A stretch of 64,000 nt of DNA from Amblyornis subalaris (taxonomy: Eukaryota; Chordata; Aves; Passeriformes; Ptilonorhynchidae), in assembly GCA_018881555.1 (NCBI GenBank), contig JACAXG010000034.1, positions 1,439,327 to 1,503,326 on the forward strand, in the 5' to 3' direction. This document shows, piece by piece, positions 11,690 to 24,061 of the stretch. A model generated the notes under the pieces. That model was not told the DNA's origin. It did no database searches and worked only from the letters and a program-made list of their open reading frames with translations. Made by a program: the position numbers and the translations under genes. The number at the start of each line of letters is the position of its first letter. Position 1 is the first letter of the stretch.

Positions 11690-12520
11690 AACCATCCCGC
11701 TCGAAGGCCAGGACCGCGGTGGCTCCTCTGGATGGGGTGCCGAGGCCCCGCGGATCTGCAGAGGGTGCGGGCACCAACGATCACTTTTCAAAATCCGCGC
11801 ATCAACTTGGTTTTCTTCTTCGTCATGAGGCAGCCAACCCCACGGCCGGACTGGAACTCGCCCGTCTACGAGGAAACCTTTTTCCTGAAACAAATAGAAC
11901 GCTCTAACAAATCGGCAGATTTTTTTTTTCTTTCTCCCCCACGTCAGCGTTACCCAGAGGATCGGCTCTGTACTGCCGCAAAACCCGTCTCCGAGTCGTT
12001 GCGGGTGTGCCTGGAGTGGGGAAGCCACCCCGGGGGGCCGTGTGGANCCCCCGACAGCGGGAGCCAGGGTGAGCTCTGCGAGACTGCGCCGCCCGCCCGG
12101 GCTGGGGGAGCCCCCCGGGACGGAGTTGCCCGCGGCCAGCAGCTCCCTCTTTCCCCTCTTTCCTACCCCGCCTCGCTGCTGCCCCCGAGGATACCTGGTA
12201 CAGCACGCCCTGAAAGTCAGACAAAAGCGGGGACACCACCACTCTCCCATCATGCCCCCAGCTGTTTAGGGAAGACACACAAAAAAATTAGTCTCCAACT
12301 TTTGACTAGTGTCTGCTGGCTTAAATTCTCCTTTGCCCTGGACGGGGGCAATAGTGGAGCATTGTGAGCTCCTCGCTCCACCGCCTGCTCCTGCGAGCGG
12401 CCGGGAAGCAGGGTGCATCCGAACTTGGGCAAAACTGGGCTGCCCTCCCGCAGCCCTCCCTCTTCCCTCGTCACGGGGAGTCCCGGAGTGGGGAGTCAAA
12501 GGGAGGTTTCAAGGGGGGGA
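11690..12520. other. CpG island
   Basis: Long GC-rich stretch with frequent CpG. It holds overlapping ORFs of about 210 aa on opposite strands, neither with a recognisable domain. It may be a non-coding transcript promoter or part of the broad CpG domain. Confidence 0.6.
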
Positions 12521-12639
12521 GGTTTTGTTATCCCTACCTGGGGACAGATTAATCCTCGCATGTACTTGATAAAGATGAAGATCTTGCTGGGAGGAAGAGG
12601 GAAAAAATGGGTAGGAAAAGAAAGGAGTCACTGGATTGT

Positions 12640-13250
12640 TATTGTCTAGAAAACAGGCCACCTTAAAAAACCTGTTGTAGAAATACAGAGAGTCCTTTAA
12701 GTGTGAAATATCATTTCATTGTAAATAGTCAAAAAAGAGTCGGTAATCCAACTTCCGGAAACTGTTCTGAATTATTTCAGCAGACTCTTTTAAAAGAGGA
12801 TTAGCAGGGCTTTAGGGGCAAAATCCTTCTGTTTTATTCAATCTCTGATTTTATGTTATAATTACTAGATGTAAAGACTCGCGAATTAGTATGCAGGCGT
12901 CGTTCAGACATTATGCAGGTGCTATTCTAATCATTCAGCTTTTTAATTAAGGAACGAGGTAAGAAAACAGAATCATAAAAACACTTTTGTGAGAGCTGAG
13001 AAAATCGTGAGCGACTGCATGAATAAAGCCTTTATACCTTTTCCTGACAGGTCAGACACCAATTGCCTGACTTACGACCTTTTCTTGCTGAAACAATGGT
13101 TAACAGCTTTCTCACCTTGTTCCCATTATAGCTTTTATTCTCGCGGAGAATTTATGGAAATGGCCCTAAAATGCTTACACTAAAGACCGATGCAGAAAGG
13201 TATTGCAATTTTAATTGGTGCGTGTCCCGTACAAAGATACTTTAATTCGG
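12640..13250. promoter_or_regulatory. Candidate conserved non-coding element cluster
   Basis: AT-rich and non-repetitive, with retained CpGs and several homeodomain cores (ATAATTACTAG near 12857, CTTTTTAATTAAGG near 12940). High sequence complexity and lack of transposons suggest constraint. Confidence 0.35.
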
Positions 13251-13559
13251 GTCGCTCGGGAATTGAGGGACTCTCCTCGGCACGAGGACTTGGGTAGATC
13301 GAAACGGTTTTAAGCATAAAATTCTACTTCGGAGAAGGAGGGGACACAAACAAGCAAAAAAGACACCCAAAGTTGCCGGAATGCCCGGGCAGCGGCAGCG
13401 GTTGGGACGGCGCGGGGTCCTCCTTTGTTCAGCGCATCAGAAGGCACCTTGTTCCTTGGTCCCGCGATGCAAACTTAAAGCCTTTGTGGGGCTTTGTTAT
13501 TATTATTTAATTTCTTTCCCTTGCCTTCCTCCTCTTCCCTCCTCTCCACCCTCCCCACG
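13251..13559. other. Small CpG cluster and pyrimidine-rich stretch
   Basis: CpGs at about 13255-13480, then a CT-rich stretch to 13560. No gene seen. Confidence 0.45.
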
Positions 13560-13735
13560 CCTGGCACGACTGCATCACGTGTATTAACATATGAATGAAA
13601 CAACCAGAGCCAATGCACTTAAGGTAATACCTATGCTCCGTTCTCGCCTGATTATCTTTTTATAGAAAGTTACATTAACTAATGACATTTACATAAATAT
13701 GAATAATTAGTAAGGTAAGTAATTCTGCTCCGACA
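13560..13735. promoter_or_regulatory. Candidate enhancer-like element with E-box and homeodomain sites
   Basis: Contains a perfect CACGTG E-box at 13576-13581, several ATTA/TAAT cores and a GTAAGT donor-like hexamer at 13715. Non-repetitive. Function is inferred from motif density only. Confidence 0.35.
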
Positions 13736-14945
13736 GGGGAAGGCGGAGTGGGGAAGAGCCTGAGACCTGAGCCCAATTTTCGTCTCCGCCAACCTGGGCG
13801 CTGCTTCGCCCTGGCACTGGACAGGAGACATGGAGTCCTCTGCGGGGAGGAGGAGAACTGTCACGTTTATATTGTTCTCTCCTTTCCTTTTTTTCTTTTT
13901 TTTTCTTTTTTTTTCCCTAATGCGAAACTTTTCTCTTGTGCCCCTCTTTTATCTCCCCTCCAGACCTCCAGTTCTGAGCAGAGTTCAGTGGCTGTAAATG
14001 ATAGGTTCCCAAAAGCATCAATCCGCGCTCCTCTAGTACTTGGCCGAGAACAATGCAAGTATTAGGATATCAGCAGCACTCGAAATGATCACGCGTTAAA
14101 TTATTTTGCTTTCACGGATGAGGGGGCTTTTTTCCAATGTAAATCAAGCGCTTTAGTTATTAAGTCTGAACACTAATCTCCAACAACCTTTACATAATGT
14201 GGCAGAATGTGCCACACCACTTCGCACCTGCACTCTGAATAGAGCCGCCTTTTCAATGTAAGACACGCTTGTTGCCCCTGGGCTCCAAAGGAGTTGTGTG
14301 AATAAGTCAAGCTTTTTGAATACCCCTACTCGCTTTCTCTTCCTCCTTTGATCACAGAAAATGTCTTCTAATTTGTCCTTTTTCATTGTAACAACGTTTT
14401 CAAGTCTCTTTTTATTTTCCAAACCACATATTTATAAAGAACATAAATCGCCCCAGAAAACAAAAGTTCTTTCCTCGCCAACTGGCCGAGTAGCCTATGA
14501 CCACTTTGTTATTCACAAGGAGAAGGGGAAAACAAAGTTCTCGCAGACTGTTGCTTCTCGAGTTTGTCCTAAACAAACGTTTAACTTTGGGACGGTACGC
14601 GGGGGGAGAAACATGTTTGTTTCCTTCAAAAATAAGGGCAGATCCATTTGCCCTGGGGATCTGCTCCCTGCACTCTCCAGCCTGGTGGCCAGCTGCGTTT
14701 CAACCTTCTATCGGCGATAAATGGCGAGGAGGAGGGCAGAAGGGACCGGTATCTCTCTTTGACCACTGGAGTGACTGAAGCCTCCGCCAACTTCCTGAGC
14801 CCACCAAACAGATAAGGGCTAAGCCAGCTGTAGCGAGCGGGTTTGCACGCATTAATTCTTAGCTGAGCTGCCTACTTTAACGACCTTCGAGGATAATGAA
14901 CTCTAATTTATAAATCCGAGCAAGATGTCAAAGTTAATAGGTAGC
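13736..14945. other. Non-coding, mixed composition
   Basis: A T-rich pyrimidine run at about 13880-13918 (T/C only) and AT-rich sequence at 14090-14620 with possible regulatory character. No coding exon or transposon seen. Confidence 0.5.
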
Positions 14946-14949
14946 GGAA

Positions 14950-15160
14950 CCGCTGAAAAAAACCGCTGGGCTCCTTTCTCCCCCACCCCGCCTGCTCCCC
15001 GACACTGTTTTTCCTCCGAGGAGTCGGGCAGCGGCTGCCCCGGCGCCGGGTGCGCGGTGCCCGGCCCGGCGGCTCCAGGCTGCCCTGCCCGCTCCGCAGC
15101 CCCGCATCAGCTGCGGGGGCAGAGGCGAGAGCCCAGCGGGGATTCCACCCCCTGCTTCCA
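14950..15160. other. CpG island
   Basis: GC-rich, CpG-dense core (15020-15135). Confidence 0.6.
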
Positions 15161-15289
15161 CCCCAGCCCTTTCTCAGACATCTCCGAGGTGCTTTGCCCG
15201 AGTGTCTGCTAAGGAGCAGTAGGTTAATGGCATTTTAGTGAAGTTGGTCTCTCTGCAGGCTAAGCCTAACCTAGGAGTTTCTCACTCCT

Positions 15290-16470
15290 CCTTCTCACAG
15301 ACGGGTTTCCGGACGACTCTTTAACATCCCTATTCATTAGCACGTTAATCAAGGCTGTAATCCCAGCGAAGAGGTGCCTGTGCATTCCTGCTGCAGCTAA
15401 AGCCGCCTCTCGAGCGTGCACCTATGTGCAGCACTGCGCAGCGCCCGCTCCCCCCTCCGACGGGTGCTTCCACCGAGAGGCTGTTTCCTTACATTACCGT
15501 AGGCTCCGGGTAAGAAAACTAACAAACCCTTCTAATACAGTTTAAAACACTTTGATGTCTTGCCAAGAAACACACTTCCTTCAAGAGACAAGTCAACATT
15601 TGTTTTTCACATTAAATGCCATTTAGTTGCCACTGAAAAAATGATGCTGAAGGACCACTTTTTAATTCGATGTATAACAACCGCGGGGGTCTAAGAGAAA
15701 ATAACGGCGAAAGCTATAGACACAAATAACTAAATTACCAAAACGTTAGTATATCTCCTAGGTTCATTAATATGTAACAGACTCCCCAGTTAATCTCCAA
15801 AAGCCAGTGTTCCCCCTCTAAAATAGCACTCTGGGACGAATTGTACAGGAGATCAATCACTGCTAATGCAGTAAGGTTTACTGCAAGGGGGGAAAAAGCT
15901 ATTTACACCTTCAAATAGAAGCTTTTGAGATTTAAGAGTAAGGGTCATACATCACCAAGAATAAATGATTATGAATTGGTAAACGCGCCCTCCAGCCATT
16001 AGCTATGCGACGCGATTTATCATTTCTGGGTGTTTTTCTTTTTAAAATCATCTGGCTGTTTGAAAAGAAAAGCATGACGGAGAAAAAAAACACCGCGGGA
16101 AAGTTTGTTTTTGCATATACTATAAGTCATCAAAACATGGCTATTCAGAAATAAACGGGGTCACTTATGAACTGCTTAACGAGAGACAATAAAGCCCTTT
16201 CATTGTACGCTTTTATGACTCAGGGATCGGTGGGCTTCTCCCAGCCCAGCCTCCGGCCGTCTCTGCCTTTTCTCCTCCTTTCGTTGTAAGTTACAAACCC
16301 GCGAGTGTTGTAAGAAATCATTTACGCCCTAAAAGAAAAAAGAAAAAAAAAAGGGTTGCCAGTGCTTTTCCGTCGCCTGGCATATATTGAACTTAAGCTA
16401 CAGACGACATTTTGCCACTTTTGAACAATTGCCAGCCTTTATCCAAGATGGTCAGAAACAGCCGTGTAAG
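15290..16470. promoter_or_regulatory. Candidate conserved non-coding element cluster
   Basis: About 1.2 kb of mostly AT-rich, non-repetitive sequence holding retained CpGs and many homeodomain cores (for example 15330-15360, 15655-15675, 15765-15800, 15850-15880). A small CpG cluster sits at 15395-15475. Enhancer function is inferred. Confidence 0.35.
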
Positions 16471-17735
16471 GACTGGACAGGGAGGACCTGCTCTGACAGT
16501 AGATGAGGGATGGTGGGACAGGACACCTCTTGTTCCTTGTCTCCACCAGAAAAAAAAGAGATGAGGGCTAGTTTGGATGGAAGACCTTGCAACCCAAATG
16601 GGTGGAAGCCAGCTCAGCCCTTCCGGACATATCTAGATATTCCTGTGTGTGCGTCGTTGACTTTTTATTTTTTTAACTGTTATCGTTGAAACTGCTTTGC
16701 AATCCCGAGTAAACCTTTTTCCACTTAGACTCTGCTCAGGGCGGTGGGAATGTTGCTCATCAAATAAAATAATCTNTAATAAAACACACACTCCAGAGAT
16801 GGGGAAGAATGACAGCGTGCTGCCGCAGGGCAGGGAGAGGAGAGCTGGCGGCCCCCCGCCCCGGCTGCTGGGGGCCGGGGTGGCCATTCCCAAGGCCTGG
16901 CAGGGCAGCCCCGGGCTTGGGGCGGGCAACGGGATGTGCCGTCAGGGAAGAGCAGTGGGACAACCGACGGAGAGGGGGAGCATGACAAACGAGGTTCGGG
17001 GGGGGGGTGGGGAATCACCTGCCATCTCACCGCGATCTCTTTCACTTCATAAACAACATAAGCGCCAGGCCAGGGGTGAGATGCTGGCGGTGGACAGGGG
17101 AGGCCGTCGAGGGCCACCTCTCTGGAGCACTCTCTGGACATGGCCCTCAGAAACGCTGGGCAGACCCTGCAGGCCTCTCAGAGAGGAGTGTTCGGACCCC
17201 TGCTCGGGAGGGNCTCTGGGGAAAATATAAAGTTCCCTAAACTCTTGCATCCCGCTGCCCTGATATGTCGGGTTTCAATTGTGACAAGTGCCTGTTTTCT
17301 TAGGGTAAGAGATTTAATATGTCTGGTGAAAGGGTCTGTGGCAGTGAGGCTCACAGCAGGTAACCAGCTCTGCTAGGAGGCTTTTTAGTCCCACTTCTAA
17401 CACTCCTAACATATTTGCAAGATTTGGGAATAAAGTGACTTGGTTGTAGTCTAGAGGACGAGCCGAGATTTCTGGTTTGTTTTACAAGCTCGTTACAGGC
17501 ACATTTGGCCAACGGGCACTGTTTTATGTAAAGACAAAGACACAGAGCCCATTCTGGGAAATGCGGGGCTTTTAGAAAACTCTGCTCCGTGGCTTATTGT
17601 CTACTGGGTGGCTTTGGGAATAAAAAACCTCAAACACAAAACCCAAACCCAAGACAGTTGCACGCGATGGGTTGCTGACCCTCCGAGTGCAAATACCTTG
17701 TTGGAGGCACATGGAGACATTTATCGGGCGATGCT
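16471..17735. other. Non-coding; GC-rich with a G run
   Basis: 16471-16640 is CpG-poor for this region. 16800-17230 is GC-rich and contains a 10-base G run at 16998-17007 followed by more G, a possible G-quadruplex on the + strand. No gene seen. Confidence 0.45.
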
Positions 17736-17739
17736 GTCC

Positions 17740-18150
17740 CCTCTCATCTTCTGGGCGTCTCCCTGCTTTCCACGGTAAGCACCGGAGCGCTCCTGCGCCA
17801 GCCGCGGAGAGCCGCGGAGAGCCGAGGGGGCGGGCGGAGGTGGCGCAGGACTCCATCCGGGCGGCCACCAGGTGCCCCTCGCCCACCAAAACAGTGGCCA
17901 CCTCACCGCGGACTTCACTGCCTCATGAAGCAAGTGTGCACCGTGCTGAGAAGCGGGGGGACTGTGGAAACCTTCCTTGGGTCCAGCCGGTGGGGTGCAG
18001 AGAGGGCAGGCAGCGGCCGACACTGCCCGGGCCTGCCTGCACCCCGGGCCCGCCCGCACCCCCGGGCCGGCCCCGCGCAGCCACCTCTGCCCGCACCAAA
18101 CAGCGCCTGCTGCCCCCCTCTCTCCCGGAGACGAGGACTGATTATAAACT
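17740..18150. other. CpG island
   Basis: CpG-dense, with a short direct repeat of GCCGCGGAGA at about 17802-17823. Overlapping ORFs of 130-175 aa on both strands lack domains. Confidence 0.6.
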
Positions 18151-18299
18151 CTCAATTCCCCTTTGTCACAGGGGAGCAAAGAGATCCCTGCCTCCCTAGG
18201 ATCCCCACTAGAACGTCCACTTCTTGGTCCACCAAAGAGGGCTGGGGCGCAAGATGCTTTGCTCAGAAACCCTCTTTTCTTTTAGAAGCCTATTTCACA

Positions 18300-19080
18300 A
18301 CTCAGAGGAAGGAAAAAATTTAATATTCTGAGAGGTTCTAGTTCTTTGGAATAGATGAAATTGTTTCCTTGAATATCTAATGTTGCAATTCCAGTTCGAA
18401 GTACACCCATTTCCTCTTTATTACATCATTCTGCATTTTATTTCTATGATTTTATGTTTTACTGCTGTTCCTGCAAAAGTCTATATTTTCAGCGTTATAG
18501 AAAGTCTCTGAAGATCCATAAGATTATTATTTATCTGACTTTCTGTGTCTCCGAGTGCTGTATACATTATATAATTGCCTTAAAATGTTTTCATAAATTA
18601 CATTCAGAAATGTGTCATAGTAAATTACCTTTGTAATAAAATGTAAAAAATGCAAATGGCTGTTGTCTTTATTACGTTTTAAACCATTGGTTTATCTGCA
18701 CTATTTCACTTGTCAGTTGCACAATATGTTGTATAAAGGGAAAGCACAGTTTGATAACAGATAGATGGAACCTCGTGTGTAATCTAGCAGGCACGTACAG
18801 TTTGGGTCATTTCCTTATCTCCCGCAGAAAAGACATTATCCCCCTCATATTTACATACTTTTCAATATTTGTCAAACAATCATAAATTATAAATTAATGA
18901 AATGTTCGACAGTCTTCAGAGATCAGGCTAATGAAGACATTTACCTTTTTGGTGATTTGGATTCTCATCTTTGTAAGTTTAATGACATTTAGACTCTCAC
19001 GGTTTATTAGGCTTTATTAGATTTGTCCTTCACTCCTGCTGTCATTCAGATGTCTCTGCATAAACATCACCTGCTTCAGG
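18300..19080. promoter_or_regulatory. Candidate conserved non-coding element cluster with octamer
   Basis: About 780 bases of AT-rich, non-repetitive sequence with a perfect POU octamer ATGCAAAT at 18650-18657, plus several homeodomain cores (18870-18900, 18980). It lies between two CpG islands. One of the best enhancer candidates by appearance. Confidence 0.4.
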
Positions 19081-19129
19081 TACAAGAACAAATCGTCTTC
19101 TTCCAGAAAGGCTCGGGAGCAGCAGCAAC

Positions 19130-19980
19130 ACCACGCCTGGGTGCGGAGCGGGGAGCGGAGCAGGGGGCCGGGGGCCGGCACAGGCCGTGGGATGCCGTCC
19201 TCGCCCTGCGCCGCAGGCTGCTCGCCACCCCGGCCGGGCTGGCAGCCCACTGTCCGGCCAGCCCCGGCGGTCGGGAGTTGCTAAACGCCCTCCCTAGCCA
19301 AGGAACCCATCTGCCTCTGGTTACGCCGGAGTCCGGGCCCAGCCCGCAGACAGGCGCACCCACCCCGGCCCCTCGAGGCCACCCCGGTCGGGCTCCCGAG
19401 CGACGCCTGAGCGTGCCAATGTCATGCGTCAGCTCTCAGAACGTCGCTTTTTCTTTGCTTGTTTTTGTGGCGGGGTGTGCCTGGTGCCGCAGAGCGCTGG
19501 GCCGGCGGCGATGCCCGGCCGGGCAGGCAGCCCGGCCCCGCTCGGCGTCGCGCGGGGAACTCGCTCTGATGGATGGTACCTGCCTCCCCAACGCGATTAG
19601 GCTGCAGAAATTAGGTTGTCCCTAGAAAGGTCGGCACTCGTCCTCCTCCACCTTTGCCTGGAGAGGCACACGCTAAATCCCACCGGCCAGACCCTGGCGC
19701 CATCTTCCTGGGAACAAAGACCCGGGGCTCCCCAGCCTCGCCGCCGCCCTGTAATCGAGTTTCCTAATTGCATTACTCCGCTCGCAAATGTCACGAGCAT
19801 GTGTTGGGGCACGCTGCNCCCCGCCTCTCCGCACGCCCCCGTCCCCGGGGATCTGCCGAGTGCCTCGACGGCCGTCCCGGCCCCGGGCTCCTTCCGGCCC
19901 CGGGAGCGGGCAGCGGCGACTGACGCTGCCTCACAACCTCTGCACTCCATCAGACAGAGATCGGGTCTAAACGTCGCACC
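19130..19980. other. CpG island
   Basis: Dense CpG at 19135-19570 and 19735-19930. The 200-aa ORF at 19023-19625 shows only GC-rich composition. A promoter of an unknown non-coding RNA is possible. Confidence 0.6.
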
Positions 19981-20029
19981 ACGAACCTCGAACTTTATTT
20001 GCAGAGGCTTCCAAATATTTCCAAACAAC

Positions 20030-20400
20030 GCTTTTTTTTAAAACACAACGGAGAGTTATTAAAGCGCTTGTTGGTAAAGTGAGCATGTGTTCTGCAATCA
20101 TCAAAAATTGATATGTACCACCAGTAAAGTAATTATGCACCATCCTGAGGATACGAGAACAGTACATTGTTAATCCACTTGCACACCCGTTGACTTGCAG
20201 CATCAGGCTGCAAATAGCTTAATTAAGTCATACACGTGGAATATAACCATATTGTTACATTACATTATGCACACTATATCTCAATTTATTGGGACAATTA
20301 ATGCCAGTGATAGACCTCGGGCGAAAAATATTAACCACAAANCACTAAAGTTGCATTCTGGTGACATTTGCAGTACGGGAAGTAAACATTGAAACAAGGC
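20030..20400. promoter_or_regulatory. Candidate conserved non-coding element
   Basis: AT-rich, high-complexity block with homeodomain cores (AGTAATTATG near 20128, CTTAATTAAG near 20218), a CACGTG E-box at 20233-20238 and CAATTAATG near 20296. Flanked by CpG islands. Confidence 0.4.
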
Positions 20401-20799
20401 AAAGCCTTCGAGAACTGCGAGGACTGCCGGAGATGCCTCTGCCCCCAAGCCCGTCCTTAGCAGGCAGGCTGGGAAGCCGGAGGGAACGATTCTCCGTTCC
20501 CTAGCTGAGTCCGGACTTGCAAAAGCACCCGGAGAATCAAACCCGAAAAAACCTCATTCTTCTTTACTTTAGGGAAGTTTGGGCTGGATGGGAGCTCCAG
20601 GATCGGTCCTCAGAAGGTGTGAAGTCCAGGGCAAGGGGCCTCAGAGCCAGAGCGAGTTTCCCCCCAGAGCAGAACTGTAACACAGCGGGGCGGGGATTGA
20701 ACACCAGCGTTTCACGGGCAGCCTAGAGCTGGGAGGACACACCAGCCCGTCTAATAACCTGCACACCATGAACGTGACCACGTGTCCTTATTTCCTACA

Positions 20800-21310
20800 G
20801 TGGAGCGGCGAGGCTGCATCCCGGGACGCCACTCTGGACCGGCTCCTGGCCCACCNTGACCAGAGCGGGGCAGGGCCGTCCCGGTGGGCCCGGATCCCGA
20901 CGGAGTCGGGGCACACCGTGTCGGCAGCGCCCAGTCGGTGGCCAGAATGGGGACGCCTCGTTGATGACCAAGGTGGGGACGCCCAGCCCAGCCGGCAGTG
21001 CTCAGGCCACCCCCCCGGGCAACCCGTCCCCTCACCCGCTCCAAACTGCGGTGCTCCCCCGCGTCGTCGTTCCTCGAGGGACCCGAGGGGTGAAGCTACC
21101 GCCAGTAGTGCTCACAGCATCCCACCTCCCCGGGGGATCTCCAAGCGCTCTGCACAGGTTTCACAGCCGCCGGTGAGCCGCGCTGTGAGAGGCGGTGGGA
21201 CCTGTCCCGCGCAGAGGGCAGCGCTGGGGAGGAAGCGCCGAGGGGCAGCTCCGAGAAACAGCGGGGCTCTGTCGTGCCAGACTTTGTCCAGATCATTTGT
21301 GNAAGCAGGG
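20800..21310. other. CpG island
   Basis: GC-rich with frequent CpG. The ORF at 20768-21379 carries no recognisable domain. Confidence 0.55.
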
Positions 21311-21639
21311 GCAGGTACGCTTCTGGCAGCATGCCGCTGGAAGGCACCCATCTATCACCTGATTTACCCCCTTTTCTGAAAAACCGCTCAGNATCGATAT
21401 TATTTTATGGGGAACAAAGCATCCCCAAATCAAAACCAAAACCTTTTTGTTTGACCGATTTAACTGCTTCCTCCAAATTTTCTAAACGTCCCTCGATGGT
21501 GTGCTCTCATTCCCAGCGGGATGAAGCCTCTTCAAATTTCCCCAGCCTGCGCTCTTTGGAGATGCAGAGGGCGATTTCTAGCCTCTCGAGGTCTTTGGTT
21601 TAACGGATTTCTCAAGCGTTTGGGGAGAAAGACATCCAG

Positions 21640-22720
21640 AAAGTCACCAGGATTTCCCCAGACGTCTCTCTTGCCCACGTCGAGGTGGCCCGCAGCCACG
21701 AGTGGAGGCAGGGACACGAGTTAGATCCATGCTCTGGGCAGCAGCGGAGGCTGCCGAAGGTCAGGGGTTGCCAAGTGGGACACACGCGTCCACTCACACC
21801 CCGGTGGCCAGGGCTCCTGAGCTCCCTGCACACACGAGTGGGGAGCCGGTTTTTCCAAAGTTTTTCCCGCCGGCAAGTTTTTACTCTTATTTCTGCGCTT
21901 CTCGCAAGCGACTGCGCCGGCGGGGGAACGACTGCAGACCGGTTTCTGCTCCTGGCCACTGTCGTGACTGGTGCCGTGTTCACCCCGGCAGCGCCTGTCG
22001 AGGAACCATTCCCGGGCGCGGAGGTCGTTAGGCGTTAGGGAACCGCGCAGTAAATCTGCTCTTTGAAAGGTGACTGTGTCCGGTGCGCGACTCGCACCCC
22101 CGGATAGACACGCAAACCCACGCTCTTTCCTCTGCTCCGTAGCTGGCTTTCAGCAGAGCTGCGCGTTAGTCTCCTTCTATTTCGTTTAATCGTTTACAAA
22201 TTAAGCCAAATATTAAGATTTAAAATTCCCACCGCCCTGGGGAAACAGCCGGCTCNCAGGGATAACCCTCGGTTCCCGGACGCTGCCCCCAGCAGTCCCC
22301 GCCCGCAGACTGGACCACGGGCAGGACCTTCCGCCCCCGCTTTGGTGCGCTGGCAGCACCTGCCGCCGCCACGCGTGGCCTCGGCGGCTCCCTGGCGGCG
22401 GAGGGACCCGCAGCCGCCCCCCGGGGACCCGCGCTCCGCCGCCGCGCTACCTGTGCGGAGCGGCGGGGGCTGCCCGGCCGTCGGGGCACAGGTGTCTGCG
22501 GCCATCGGGCCGCCCCGGCCTCTCGGCCCGCCATCTGCGCGGCCCGCGGGCAGAGGTGAGGGCAGGGGAGTCAGCTCGGCGTTAGGTACTTGCGGAAGGC
22601 TGCGGTCCCCCTCCCACGGGGACGTGCGGACACTTGTTCTGCAGCACGGGGAGAACTACGAAAGAAGGGGCAAGAGGCGAGGGGAACCCGGGCAGGACGG
22701 GCAGGGCTGGCAGGGCGCTT
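21640..22720. other. Long CpG island, densest at 22320-22560
   Basis: The 22320-22560 core is among the most CpG-dense sequence in the window. It ends in a good splice-donor match (CAGAG then GTGAGG, junction after 22555) on the + strand. This would suit a first exon of a non-coding RNA, but donors of this quality also arise by chance. Confidence 0.6.
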
Positions 22721-23290
22721 CTAGCCCGCACTGCTCCTGCAGATTATTGTGTCCCCTGCACAGCCAGCACCATCTCATTCGGTCCAGCGGCACCAGAAAC
22801 TCTGTTCTTCTACTAAAGCAGATGGGCACAGGCTAGGGCACCACACCTCTGCCNTCGCTTACAGCCAGGACAACTTTCTGGAAGTCAGTGTCAGTCTCCG
22901 AGTGCCACTGAAATCACAAGAATTGCAAAGCGTATTACGCCAGAGGAGATTAAAGTTTACTGGTGGTTTTAGGGCTGTTTATGGGTGTTTCCTAATAATA
23001 AACAAAGCCCACACCGAATTCAACCCCCTGTCCCACACATTCCCTAGCCTGCGGAATTTATTTTTGTTATAATTATTAATCGCTGGTATTATGTAGATCT
23101 ATTTACTACTCAGAAGAAGGACGGGAGTTGATTCTCAGCACAGCCTTCCCCCGCAATCCCTGCAGTCCTCTAGACTTGTCCTTTCTGGTTACAGCTGGGA
23201 AGCCCTCCCTGGAGATGAGACATGAGGTGCNGGTAAATTAAAAAGTAACACCTTGCCCAGGGGCTAAGAGTGCCCTGTCTTTTTTTAAAA
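22721..23290. other. Non-coding, AT-richer
   Basis: No gene or transposon seen. An ATAATTATTAAT-type core sits at about 23068. Confidence 0.4.
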
Positions 23291-23294
23291 CCAA

Positions 23295-23361
23295 TAAAAA
23301 AAAAAAAAAAGAAGAAAGAAAGAAAAAGAAAGGAAAGAGAAAAAGAAAAGAAAAAGAAAAA
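23295..23361 (+). repeat. Homopurine (A/G) simple repeat
   Basis: A15 run followed by GAAA-type units; about 67 bases of purine only. Confidence 0.9.
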
Positions 23362-23689
23362 TCCTGCCTTGTTTCTGTTCCAGAGGCAGAAAGAAAACGG
23401 TTCGTGACACATGAATTGCAAAAGTTCACTTTTGTTTATTTGTTTGTTGAGACATTTTTAAGGGGGGAGGGGGTGTGAAGTGGGACAAAACACCATAAAC
23501 ATAATAAGAAGCTAAAACTCTGGAGGACTGTAACTTCAGTGGATTGGTTTAAAGCGGGCAGACTCTGTCTACCTTTGGCCATCTGGCTGGTTTAAGCTTT
23601 TGCCCCCATGCTGTATGATTTTAGCTTAAAATCTCTTCCGTTGCAGTGCCGCTTTTATTGAATTCATCAAAAGCAAACTTTCCCTGAGG

Positions 23690-23709
23690 TTTTTTTTTTT
23701 TTTTTTTTT
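23690..23709 (+). repeat. T20 homopolymer
   Basis: Uninterrupted run of 20 T. Confidence 0.9.
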
Positions 23710-24004
23710 AAGAAGGGCTAAAATAATAAGTCGACCACTGTGACATTCTCTGGGCTTAGGCCATTTTTCATAACGCAGCTGATACGCTTTTGTGCAGCTA
23801 AGGCGACCAAACAGATGAATAACGAGAAAAGTCTCTCGAAAACTAAAGCTTCCAGCTTTTCCCATCTTTAAAAAGTTAAGTAAAATAAGAGGTGCATGTA
23901 AAAAAACCCCTTCCAAATCCAAAAACCAAATCCCATCACGCCAAAGATCAGGGCAATACTTTTATACCTCTGAATGGTAACGATGCCTTTTAAACAACTT
24001 ACTG

Positions 24005-24020
24005 CACACACACACACACA

Positions 24021-24056
<36 letters not shown>
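24005..24056 (+). repeat. (CA)n microsatellite
   Basis: About 26 dinucleotide units, interrupted by CGCG at 24021-24024. TG strand on minus. Confidence 0.95.

Positions 24057-24061
<5 letters not shown>

Noticed and set aside
11621..12367. Opposed ORFs of about 210 codons
   Set aside because: They overlap on both strands in a CpG island, include an ambiguous base and show no domain.
23170..23429. Phe-rich minus-strand ORFs
   Set aside because: They are translations of the homopurine repeat.
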